Assembly (NCBI GenBank): GCA_937926875.1
Contig: CALBAX010000052.1
Span: forward strand, 1-8,961
From: an uncultured Desulfovibrio sp.
GTDB taxonomy: Bacteria > Desulfobacterota > Desulfovibrionia > Desulfovibrionales > Desulfovibrionaceae
Length of the DNA: 8,961 nucleotides
Direction: 5' to 3'
The translations under genes and the position numbers were made by a program. The notes below the pieces were generated by a model, which saw only the letters and a list, made by a program, of their open reading frames with translations, was not told where the DNA came from and ran no database searches. Every line of letters begins with the position of its first letter. Positions within the stretch are counted from its first letter, which is position 1. Shown in pieces: positions 1 through 5,938 of the stretch.

Positions 1-24
1 GCCTTGTGCCGATGCGGGGATCAT
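1..24 (-). CDS. Start of the next T3SS gene, probably inner rod sctI (8 codons visible)
   Basis: ATG at 24-22 opens MIPASAQG and runs off the window. GGGAGGGAGGG ends 3 bases upstream (28-38), giving a good ribosome site. It lies 39 nt after the YscG-like gene. In related clusters the needle and its co-chaperone are followed by the inner rod gene (SsaI/EscI type), which begins in the same short polar manner, but 8 residues cannot prove identity. An alternative frame from ATG 55 is open but lacks a ribosome site. Confidence 0.5.
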
Positions 25-63
25 GCGCCCTCCCTCCCGGTGGACAAAACGTCATGCCGCCGG

Positions 64-420
64 TCAGGCGACTTCCATGATGGCCCGGGCCATATCGGCC
101 GCGGCACAATCCTGCGGGATGGCGGCAAAGGCCTGCTCTGCCTCTTCCCTGCGCCCGGCCAGCAGACAGGCGAGGCCGCGCATGGCAAGGGCATCGGCAT
201 CGGCGGCATTGTCCGCAAGGACCTTGTCCAGGATGCCGAGCGCGGTATCGAAATCGTCCACGACCACATGAGAAAAGGCCAGCCCCACAAGGGCCGGCGC
301 AAATCCCGGCCTGAGCGCCAGGACCGCCTGAAAAATGGTCCTTGCCTCCCCGACCAGCCCTTTTTGGCAGGCCAGATTAGCCAGGTCCAGCAGGCGGGCC
401 ATCTGTCTTTCGGAAACCAT
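64..420 (-). CDS. TPR needle co-chaperone, YscG/PscG/EscG-like (118 aa)
   Basis: A small cytoplasmic protein made of TPR-like helix pairs: about 6-37 (LLDLANLACQKGLVGEARTI), 40-71 (APALVGLAFSHVVVDDFDTA) and 74-104 (ADALAMRGLACLLAGRREEA). In YscG and PscG such repeats hold the C-terminal helix of the needle subunit, together with YscE/PscE. The length (YscG and PscG are about 115 aa) and the position straight after sctF support this, as does the SsaE/YscE-like gene upstream. ATG 420 follows GGGAGAGATAT. The C-terminal helix (CAAADMARAIMEVA) probably caps the repeats. A generic class II chaperone is the alternative, but the size is too small for SycD and that role is already filled. Confidence 0.78.
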   Translation of the reverse strand: MVSERQMARLLDLANLACQKGLVGEARTIFQAVLALRPGFAPALVGLAFSHVVVDDFDTALGILDKVLADNAADADALAMRGLACLLAGRREEAEQAFAAIPQDCAAADMARAIMEVA

Positions 421-437
421 ATATCTCTCCCGTTTTA

Positions 438-456
438 GGGGCCGGGAAACGGCCCC
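438..456 (-). other. Second hairpin between sctF and the YscG-like gene
   Basis: GGGGCCG pairs with CGGCCCC (7 bp, all G-C) around TTTCC on the minus strand. It is followed by TAAAACGG and then the ribosome site of the next gene. The stem is strong but the downstream tract is poor, so attenuation or a block to 3' exonucleases is possible. It sits 17 nt before the next ATG. Confidence 0.65.
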
Positions 457-478
457 GTCACAACACTCTTGCCTGCAC

Positions 479-496
479 GCATCCGTCCCCGGATGC
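479..496 (-). other. GNRA-capped hairpin at the sctF stop codon
   Basis: On the minus strand GCATCCG pairs perfectly with CGGATGC (7 bp) around GGGA, a GNRA-class tetraloop. The first paired base is the G of the sctF TAG stop. No T-tract follows, so this is more likely a 3' stability or processing element than a terminator. Confidence 0.7.
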
Positions 497-747
497 TAGC
501 CCGTCCTCTGGGCCAGAGACTTGAGCATGTCCTGGATGCTCTTGGTCACCGAAGAGATGGTCTCCAGCTTGGCATTATACTGCCCCATGGCGAACTGCAG
601 CTCCAGCAGTTGCATCTGGTCCACCTCGCCGGAGGCACTGATCTGATCCATCTTGGCCTGCAGGGCCTGCCCGTCCTGGCTCAGCCCGTTGGTGGCATTC
701 TGGAACAACTGGCCGATATCGATCCCGCCCGAGCTTCCTATATTCAT
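496..747 (-). CDS. sctF: T3SS needle protein SctF, EscF/SsaG/YscF family (83 aa)
   Basis: The subunit that polymerises into the extracellular needle. The length of 83 aa is normal for the family. The N-terminus is flexible and Gly/Ser-rich (MNIGSSGGIDIG), helix 1 runs about 13-37, a short turn SASGEVD lies at 38-43 where many needles have a PxxP turn, and helix 2 runs 44-80 with MQLLELQFAMGQYNAKLE, closely matching the LELQFAVQQYSAYV region I recall from EscF. The C-terminus IQDMLKSLAQRTG fits the packing end inside the needle. I chose the ATG at 747 because AGGAG lies 6 nt upstream; an ATG 11 codons earlier has no good site. Palindromic elements flank the gene, which suggests separate control of its mRNA level. 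Confidence 0.94.
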   Translation of the reverse strand: MNIGSSGGIDIGQLFQNATNGLSQDGQALQAKMDQISASGEVDQMQLLELQFAMGQYNAKLETISSVTKSIQDMLKSLAQRTG

Positions 748-800
748 GGTATTCTCCTGACTGATCCGCAATGCGGTCATCTTGCTCTTACGCTTTCTGC

Positions 801-849
801 TGCCCGGCTCCGCGACTGGCAGGGCCGCCCCAGAGTGAGGGGCCGGGCA
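801..849 (-). other. Inverted repeat in the leader between the SsaE-like gene and sctF
   Basis: In the 139-nt gap before sctF, TGCCCGGC (801-808) and GCCGGGCA (842-849) are perfect 8-bp inverted arms around 33 nt. A competing smaller hairpin pairs GCCCC (827-831) with GGGGC (839-843) around 7 nt. Only one can form fully at a time. No T-tract follows on the minus strand. No gene is supported in this gap: the only ATG-started frame there has 28 codons and no ribosome site. Confidence 0.55.
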
Positions 850-886
850 CGCCGGTCATCCATGGTCTGCGGCAGCTTTTCCCGGA

Positions 887-1108
887 TCAGCGGTTCAGCG
901 TATCGTAGACACGCTCCGCCACCTTCTCCGCGGAATCCACTGCGGCCATGACCTGCCGGGCAACAGCCATCTCGTCTGACGTCATGCCGGCATCCATGGC
1001 GCGTTTGACATCCGTCCGCATTTCGAACAGCTCCTCGCGGAGCTGCCTGAGGCCCTGGCCCGAAGGATCTTCCGCCAGCATGTCAAAGGCTGATTCCATT
1101 TCCATCAT
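887..1108 (-). CDS. Small needle co-chaperone, SsaE/YscE/EscE-like (73 aa)
   Basis: A short, almost entirely helical acidic protein. The helix LRQLREELFEMRTDVKRAMD, a short turn (AGMTSDE), then the helix VARQVMAAVDSAEKVAERVY match in plan the helical hairpin of YscE/PscE and SsaE. Those proteins join a YscG-type TPR partner to keep needle subunits from polymerising in the cytoplasm. A YscG-like gene lies two genes further on, which supports the call, as does the SsaC-SsaD-SsaE order. The ATG at 1108 overlaps the sctD stop as ATGA; the next codon, ATG at 1105, is 6 nt from AGAGG and may be the real start (72 aa). Similarity is by pattern and position only. Confidence 0.7.
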   Translation of the reverse strand: MMEMESAFDMLAEDPSGQGLRQLREELFEMRTDVKRAMDAGMTSDEMAVARQVMAAVDSAEKVAERVYDTLNR

Positions 1109-2592
1109 TTACCTCTCAATCTGTGACTGACGACCTGGCTGCCGTTGCGCAGGACAAGGACTTTGGTATCGATGCTCTCCAGGGTCCAGCCGCTGGGGAG
1201 CACGGCGCCTTCAAACAGGCGTCTGCCGTCGGCGGTGGTCACGAAACGCATGGGCGACATGGTGACACCGGTCACGCGCAACCCGCCCAGGGGATCCCCG
1301 CCGCCATTGCCCGACGGCCGGGCGGGTACGGCAGCGGCAGATCCTCCATCCCGTGAAGGCGTCAGGGAGCGTTCCGCAGCTGCCAGAGCGCCCGATGCCG
1401 ACGAGGTCCCGTGCAACCGCACCCCGAACAGCTCGCTGGCATCCTGACGGATGGCGTCCAGCTTTTTGGTGTCTTCCGGCCGGAAATCACCGGAAAAATC
1501 CACCCTGCCCGGCAGGTAGATGACCCGGACATTCCCCAGACCTGCCCGTTGCAGGGCCGCGTCCAGTACCGGCGTCAGATCCTTCTCGTAAACGATGTGA
1601 CGGTCCACCGCCGGCAGGCCCCGGACTTCGGCCTTCAGGGCCGTGAATGCCGCTGCCTCCAGCAACTCGTCCTTCATGTAGGCCCTGACCTGCAAACGCG
1701 GATTGCCCTTGTTCTCCCACAGGACGACATCCGGATGGAAACCGCGGATACCAAGCGAACTGCGCACGGCGCGCAGCATGTCTTCCTGTACGGCAACTTC
1801 CAGGTACACAGGAATATGCAATCCACGTGCCATATCACGCAAACGAATCATGGCAGTATCGTCCGGCACTGTCCCCCGGATCTCCACCCCGGGATCACGC
1901 CGGCTCACAACCAGGCCCCGGATGCCGGCATCTTCAAGATATTTTTTAATGATCCCAGGGTAATGCTCAGGATCAGAATCCGCTGGCCTGACCATCAGGG
2001 ACAAGGCGAGCAGGAAGACCGCCACCAGTACCAGAAGCAACGCCCTCCAGCCGATACGGCGGGTGGGGGCAGTCTCCGGGGCATCCGGCAACAGTGTTTC
2101 CGATGCCCCGGCGTCCATGCCAAGATCATTGGCGGTCGGCAGCAGCCCCGGCATCTCCGTGACAGCGGGTACGGATCCCGTATCCGCAGGCGCAGCCTCT
2201 CCGGCCCCTGCTGTGCGGGCGTGGGGGGAAAGTTCCGGTACAAGGCTTTCCTGGGGGACTCCGGGGCGGTTCCAGGCAAAGCAGGTCACACCAAGATACC
2301 AGGCACTCCCGGCTGGGGGACGCAAGGGACCACCGGCTTCGGCGGGCTCGACGGGTTCTTCCCCCTGCAAGCGAAGGGGTCCATCCAAAGGCGTCACGAC
2401 CAGTACGGGAAAAGCGTTGTCTTCGGACGAAATGTCCAGAACGGCATGACGGGGGGCAAGGCCGGTCAGGATGATGTCACAGGCATCGTCAGAACCGACG
2501 ACCCAGCGCCCTTCCGCCAGTTCCACACAGGCGCCCAGATGCGGCCCGGAAAAGACATACAGGCAGATGGAACTGCCCCCGCGGCAGGTCAC
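1105..2592 (-). CDS. sctD: T3SS inner-membrane ring protein SctD, YscD/EscD/SsaD family (495 aa)
   Basis: The outer of the two inner-membrane ring proteins, which contacts the secretin in the periplasm. Residues 1-105 form a cytoplasmic FHA-like domain (WVVGSDDACDIIL, then APRHAVLDI) lacking the usual GR and Ser that bind phosphothreonine, as is common in SctD. A Pro/Ala-rich linker runs to about 178, followed by one membrane helix at 183-202 (RALLLVLVAVFLLALSLMV). The periplasmic part has ring-building modules at about 209-268 (GLVVSRRDPGVEIRGTV), 271-338 and 339-395. A Ser/Gly-rich linker (396-434) leads to a small beta domain at 435-491 (GLRVTGVTMSPMRFVTTADG). It starts with GTG and overlaps sctC by 4 nt. 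It is longer than SsaD/YscD (about 400-420 aa) because of the linkers and end domain. Confidence 0.92.
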   Translation of the reverse strand: MTCRGGSSICLYVFSGPHLGACVELAEGRWVVGSDDACDIILTGLAPRHAVLDISSEDNAFPVLVVTPLDGPLRLQGEEPVEPAEAGGPLRPPAGSAWYLGVTCFAWNRPGVPQESLVPELSPHARTAGAGEAAPADTGSVPAVTEMPGLLPTANDLGMDAGASETLLPDAPETAPTRRIGWRALLLVLVAVFLLALSLMVRPADSDPEHYPGIIKKYLEDAGIRGLVVSRRDPGVEIRGTVPDDTAMIRLRDMARGLHIPVYLEVAVQEDMLRAVRSSLGIRGFHPDVVLWENKGNPRLQVRAYMKDELLEAAAFTALKAEVRGLPAVDRHIVYEKDLTPVLDAALQRAGLGNVRVIYLPGRVDFSGDFRPEDTKKLDAIRQDASELFGVRLHGTSSASGALAAAERSLTPSRDGGSAAAVPARPSGNGGGDPLGGLRVTGVTMSPMRFVTTADGRRLFEGAVLPSGWTLESIDTKVLVLRNGSQVVSHRLRGK

Positions 2593-4544
2593 TGCCGTCC
2601 TCCGGCAGAAGCAGGCGCGCTGCCGACAGGCGTCAGCACCGGTTGGGCCCCCGTGCTGACAGGGGTCAGGATGGGCTGCGGCACGGTCGCATTCTGGATG
2701 CTCTTGTTCGTGGCAGGCACAGGCGCCGGCTGGGCCGTGACCGTCACGGGAGGTGCGGGCTGCACGTCCGGCGCCAGTTCACGGCGACGGGCACACCCGC
2801 CCACAGGCATCGCCTTGGGACGGCGTTCTTCATAGTCGGCCTGGGTGGGGGTCCGGCTGAAGCGGGGATCATCCACACGGGACGGCACATTGGAGGCCGT
2901 ATCCATACGGACGATACGTGGCGTGATCAGGATAAGGCGCTCCATGCGCTGGTGCTTTTTGCCCGTGGAGCCGAACAGGCCGCCCAGGATGGGGATGTTC
3001 TTGAGGCCCGGGATGCCGGTCTCCGCATCGCTCTGGATCTCGTAATAATGTCCCCCGATGAGCAGGCTCTGCCCTTCCCCCACGATGGCCTGTGTATTGA
3101 TCTTGGTCTGCTTGATGGGCGAAAGGTTGTTGGGATCCACGGAAAAAAGGCTGGAACCGTCGTCCCGGTCGTCCTGCACGCTGACCATGAGCTTGATGCT
3201 GTCCGCCTGTCCCGGCAGGCCGGGGATGATGTGGGGCGTCACTTTCAGGACGGTCCCGGAGTCGATCTTGAACAGGTCGGAGGACTCGTTGCCCGATACG
3301 GGAACGTAATAGGAGCTGGTGTTTTCCAGCGAGGCCTGCACGTTGTCCATGGTCAGCACGGAAGGCTTGCCCAGCACGCGGGCCTGGCCGTCTTCTTCCA
3401 GAGCGGTGACGCGGGCCAGGAAATAGTCCGAGCCATAGGAATACAGGGTGGAATAGGAAAGCCCCCCTGCACTGGCAGCCCCGGCAGAGGGGAAGATGCC
3501 GCTGGTCGAGGTGCCCCCGGCACTGCCGCCGCCTGTCCAGTGTTTGCCATAGGCGCCTGTGCCTGACCAGTTGACGCCGAAATCACGGGAGAAATCGCTG
3601 TCGATATCCACGATGGCCGCATGGATCTCCACCAGTTCCACGGGCTTGTCCAGATCGGCGATGACCTTGGCATAATAGCTCATGCGGTATTCGGCGTCGG
3701 TCACGACAACGGCATTGACCCGGGGATCAGCGATGATGCTGGGCCCGGTGGATGTCCCGGACTGGTCCTTCCCGTTCTGGGGGGCCGCCGGTGCGGCCTG
3801 GGATGGATCCGTCGAAGCGTTCATGGCGATCAGCCCCTTGCCCCGCAGACCGCCCTGTGCCGACGGCTGCACCGTCACCTGGGACCCGGTCAGCGGGGTC
3901 CCGTTGGCCATGGCTTGCAGGATGCTGGCCACGCCGGGGATGGTCACGGTAGAATCCATGCTGTTGACCTTCATGTCTTCCGCCCAGGCATATTTGAGCG
4001 GGAACACGCGCATGACGCTGCGGCTGCCCTGGGCATCTTCAAAGGCTTTCATGGCCCCGCGCAGCTGGTCCAGATAGATGGGCGGCCCGCTGACCGAAAG
4101 CAGGTTCTGGGCGTGGAGGAGTTTGACGGGCAACTGCGGCGAGATCATGCCCGCACTGCGCAGCATGTCCCGCAAGGCGGCGGCCGAGACCGTGGACGGT
4201 GCCAGGAAGGCTTCCGCCTTTTCGCTGTCGTTCCAGAAGGTCACCGTACGTCCCTGCGTATACCAGCGCACCCCGAAGGCCGAACGCATGCCGTTGAGGA
4301 ACGTGCGGGGATCCACCTGCTCGAAGCGGCCGCTCATCTGCCCCTTGAGGGCAGGACTGCATACCGAGCCGTAGCCTTCAGCGCGGGCAAAGGAGGAAAG
4401 GACCGTGCAGATATTTTCATTGTCCGCATAATGAGAGAACGCCGCCCGGAACGGGAAGGCGCTGCGGGAAGACGCGCAAAGACCTTCTGTTGCCAGAAGG
4501 CAACAGAAGATCCAGCACAGGCAGACAGCTACAAGGCGCTTCAA
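2589..4544 (-). CDS. sctC: T3SS outer-membrane secretin SctC, YscC/EscC/SsaC family (651 aa)
   Basis: Forms the outer-membrane ring. Residues 1-24 are a Sec signal peptide (KRLVAVCLCWIFCCLLA, probable cleavage after LCA; no lipobox). N0/N1-type domains follow at about 30-105 (LKGQMSGRFEQVDPRTFLNG) and 115-172 (LPVKLLHAQNLLSVSGPP), then an N3-type domain at 177-304, interrupted by a Gln/Ser/Ala-rich insert at 215-268 and ending in ADPRVNAVVVTD. The beta-barrel gate region is about 305-545, with a Gly/Ser-rich loop at 327-363, VGEGQSLLIGGHY, the motif IPGLKNIPILGGLFGS and LILITPRIV. A Pro-rich tail of about 100 residues follows (553-651), longer than the short pilotin-binding ends I know. Start TTG and stop TGA each overlap the neighbouring genes by 4 nt. 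No pilotin gene is visible. Confidence 0.97.
   Translation of the reverse strand: MKRLVAVCLCWIFCCLLATEGLCASSRSAFPFRAAFSHYADNENICTVLSSFARAEGYGSVCSPALKGQMSGRFEQVDPRTFLNGMRSAFGVRWYTQGRTVTFWNDSEKAEAFLAPSTVSAAALRDMLRSAGMISPQLPVKLLHAQNLLSVSGPPIYLDQLRGAMKAFEDAQGSRSVMRVFPLKYAWAEDMKVNSMDSTVTIPGVASILQAMANGTPLTGSQVTVQPSAQGGLRGKGLIAMNASTDPSQAAPAAPQNGKDQSGTSTGPSIIADPRVNAVVVTDAEYRMSYYAKVIADLDKPVELVEIHAAIVDIDSDFSRDFGVNWSGTGAYGKHWTGGGSAGGTSTSGIFPSAGAASAGGLSYSTLYSYGSDYFLARVTALEEDGQARVLGKPSVLTMDNVQASLENTSSYYVPVSGNESSDLFKIDSGTVLKVTPHIIPGLPGQADSIKLMVSVQDDRDDGSSLFSVDPNNLSPIKQTKINTQAIVGEGQSLLIGGHYYEIQSDAETGIPGLKNIPILGGLFGSTGKKHQRMERLILITPRIVRMDTASNVPSRVDDPRFSRTPTQADYEERRPKAMPVGGCARRRELAPDVQPAPPVTVTAQPAPVPATNKSIQNATVPQPILTPVSTGAQPVLTPVGSAPASAGGRQ
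2599..2603 (-). promoter_or_regulatory. Ribosome binding site GGAGG deciding the GTG start of sctD
   Basis: GGAGG ends 6 nt before the GTG at 2592-2590, within the last codons of sctC. The motif and spacing are identical to those of the sctC start, which supports both non-ATG starts. Confidence 0.75.
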
Positions 4545-5023
4545 TAGACGCCTCCGAAAAACGTACCCGGCATGGAGAACATGGGAGGCAACTCCTCACG
4601 CGGCGAGTCCCCCAGGCTTTTTTTCCACCAGGCGAGGTCATTGAGGAAATCCCGGACAGCCCTTTCGAACAACGGCTGGGGCTCGTCCATGGGCACCCGG
4701 GATTGCAATATCAGACGTTCCCCGTCCAAGCCCCGGGCGACTGCATCCTCCTGCCGCTCAAGGGCCATGACCGAGGCGCGCTCGCGGCAGATGCCGGCCT
4801 GCAGGCCCGTAACTTTGCGGAGCAGGCTGTCCCGCTCATGCCCCGGCTCCGGCAGGACACACAGGTCAGCCAGAAAGAAACACCAGCGTCCGTCAGGGGA
4901 AAAAAGTTTCAGGTCAAGGCCATCCTCCAGCCGAAAGCTGTATGAGCCGTCCTGTTCCGGACGGGGGGTCTTCCAGCCGGCCGTCACCGCAAGGGCACGG
5001 ACCTTGTCATCCAGCGAAACCAT
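4541..5023 (-). CDS. Class I T3SS chaperone, CesT/Tir-chaperone-like (160 aa)
   Basis: A small cytoplasmic protein with the alpha/beta pattern of class I secretion chaperones. There is an N-terminal helix (SLDDKVRALAVTAGW), then a beta hairpin with SYSFRLEDGLDLKLFS, then strand GRWCFFLADLCVLP, a helix at about 80-105, a strand near 118-125 (GERLILQSRV) and a C-terminal helix (LFERAVRDFLNDLAWW). Such dimers bind effectors or other export substrates and often a secretion ATPase. Recognition is by pattern; no effector gene is adjacent, so its client is unknown. A site AGGA lies 7 nt before the ATG. The end of the gene overlaps the TTG start of sctC by 4 nt, and its last codons carry the sctC ribosome site, so the two are probably translationally coupled. 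It heads the structural-gene run. Confidence 0.75.
   Translation of the reverse strand: MVSLDDKVRALAVTAGWKTPRPEQDGSYSFRLEDGLDLKLFSPDGRWCFFLADLCVLPEPGHERDSLLRKVTGLQAGICRERASVMALERQEDAVARGLDGERLILQSRVPMDEPQPLFERAVRDFLNDLAWWKKSLGDSPREELPPMFSMPGTFFGGVY
4551..4555 (-). promoter_or_regulatory. Ribosome binding site GGAGG deciding the TTG start of sctC
   Basis: GGAGG ends 6 nt before the TTG at 4544-4542 and lies inside the last codons of the preceding chaperone gene. No ATG or GTG at a comparable distance gives a secretin with a complete signal peptide, so this site fixes the start. Confidence 0.75.
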
Positions 5024-5064
5024 AGGCAGTCCTGCATACGTCTTTCATGTCCAAACACAGCTCA

Positions 5065-5094
5065 ACGGTACGCAAAAACAAGCGTCATCGTCAA
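5065..5094 (-). promoter_or_regulatory. Candidate sigma-70-type promoter for the chaperone-sctC-sctD run
   Basis: In the 115-nt gap between sctB and the CesT-like gene, the minus strand has TTGACG (5094-5089, five of six matches to a -35 box), an 18-nt spacer and TACCGT (5070-5065, which keeps only the TA and final T of a -10 box). The run GAAGAAAAAAG just upstream is AT-rich compared with its surroundings. The -10 box is weak, so activator dependence would be expected if it works at all. Confidence 0.3.
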
Positions 5095-5110
5095 ACTTTT
5101 TTCTTCCGGA

Positions 5111-5137
5111 CCGGCGCGCCCTTACGGGCGCTGCCGG
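5111..5137 (-). other. Strong GNRA-capped hairpin one base after the sctB stop codon
   Basis: On the minus strand the arms CCGGC-A-GCGCCC and GGGCGC-GCCGG pair over 11 bp with one bulged A, closing on a GTAA loop, a member of the stable GNRA tetraloop class. It begins one base after the sctB TGA. What follows on the minus strand is A-rich, not T-rich, so it lacks the tract of an intrinsic terminator. It may be an mRNA 3'-end stabiliser, a processing site or a partial terminator. Confidence 0.75.
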
Positions 5138-5138
5138 C

Positions 5139-5918
5139 TCATCCCAGGATCTTGGTGCGCGTCTGGTTCATGTTGGCCTGCATGGAGTTCATGAAGTCCA
5201 GAGACTTGGAGACCAGATCCTTGAGCGCCTCGTTGGTCTGCTTGGTCTGCTCCATCATGGTGCGGATCTGCTCCTGCTGGGCCTCCAGACGCTTGGCCTC
5301 GGCAGACCGCATGCTCTGTCCGAACTCCCCGCCCGCCGTGAACATGCTCCCGGCCGAAGAGATCATGGTATTGAACGACTGCGCAACTGCGGCCGTGAGC
5401 TGGCCGTCCGCGGCATTGCCGGCGCGCATGTTCAGCCCGCCGCCCGAGGATCTGCCCACACCGGCGGCAGCCACGCCCAGGCTGGCCCCGCCGGCCGCCA
5501 TGTTCACCACGGCTCCGGTCATGGCGCAGGCGAACTTCTGGATGGCACCCGTCTCAATCTTGTCGGCCTGCTGTTCCATCAGGTCGACGATCTGCAATCC
5601 CTGCGCCTGGATGATGCTGCGGTTGGTGCGCCGCTGCTCCGCCGCATCCTTGAGGATCACGGAAGCGAACATGGCAGCGGGGCTGGGCAGGGCCGTCCAG
5701 CCCGACAGATCCCCCGAGTTCTCCCCGGGCGACGCCAGATCAGGCAGCTGGCTCCGCACGTCCTTGACAGCCGCGGTAAAATCCTTGCCGGCCTGGATGG
5801 CATCGATCAGGGCCTCATCGACCTTGGCGGCACTGACACCCTTCGCCTGGGCCTGCTCCAGCAGCCTGCTATACTCGACGGAGCTGTATCCCGTTGCATT
5901 CGTGATGATGGTGTCCAT
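5139..5918 (-). CDS. sctB: T3SS minor (small) translocator SctB, YopD/SseD/EspB-like (259 aa)
   Basis: The expected partner of SctE in the translocation pore. There is one moderately hydrophobic Ala/Gly-rich stretch at about 126-155 (FACAMTGAVVNMAAGGASLG). A helical region at 84-125 (AEQRRTNRSIIQAQGLQIVD) precedes it, and a Gln-rich coiled coil follows at 203-250. A single hydrophobic segment plus C-terminal coil is the YopD/EspB plan. I chose ATG 5918 (MDTIITN) because GGGAG lies just upstream. An alternative ATG at 5939 overlaps the sctE stop as TGATG and would add seven residues; translational coupling there is possible. The gene comes 20 nt after sctE and is followed immediately by a strong hairpin, consistent with the end of a transcript segment. 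Sequence identity to known members appears low, so assignment relies on architecture and position. Confidence 0.88.
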   Translation of the reverse strand: MDTIITNATGYSSVEYSRLLEQAQAKGVSAAKVDEALIDAIQAGKDFTAAVKDVRSQLPDLASPGENSGDLSGWTALPSPAAMFASVILKDAAEQRRTNRSIIQAQGLQIVDLMEQQADKIETGAIQKFACAMTGAVVNMAAGGASLGVAAAGVGRSSGGGLNMRAGNAADGQLTAAVAQSFNTMISSAGSMFTAGGEFGQSMRSAEAKRLEAQQEQIRTMMEQTKQTNEALKDLVSKSLDFMNSMQANMNQTRTKILG

Positions 5919-5938
5919 ACTATCTCCCTTTTCAGGCA

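Noticed and set aside
766..776. Palindrome CCGCA-A-TGCGG just upstream of the sctF ribosome site, considered as an operator
   Set aside because: The arms are only 5 bp with a single-base centre and do not extend; such palindromes are expected by chance in GC-rich DNA.
1411..2835. Long plus-strand open frame of 474 codons opposite sctD and the sctC tail
   Set aside because: It is antisense to clearly coding sctD and sctC, its composition is low-complexity with many Gly, Gln and Arg, and it has no recognisable domain. GC-rich DNA commonly leaves such frames open.
3621..4547. Plus-strand open frame of 308 codons opposite the N-terminal half of sctC
   Set aside because: It mirrors the secretin coding sequence and has no domain or credible ribosome site; it is treated as an antisense shadow.
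5011..5049. Possible 13-residue leader peptide (ATG at 5049, minus strand) before and overlapping the CesT-like gene
   Set aside because: No convincing ribosome site precedes it and it has no regulatory codon run, so it is probably chance.
5111..5137. Hairpin after sctB considered as a classic intrinsic terminator
   Set aside because: The minus-strand sequence after the stem is A-rich rather than T-rich. The T-run lies on the other strand and before, not after, the stem, so it does not fit a plus-strand terminator either.
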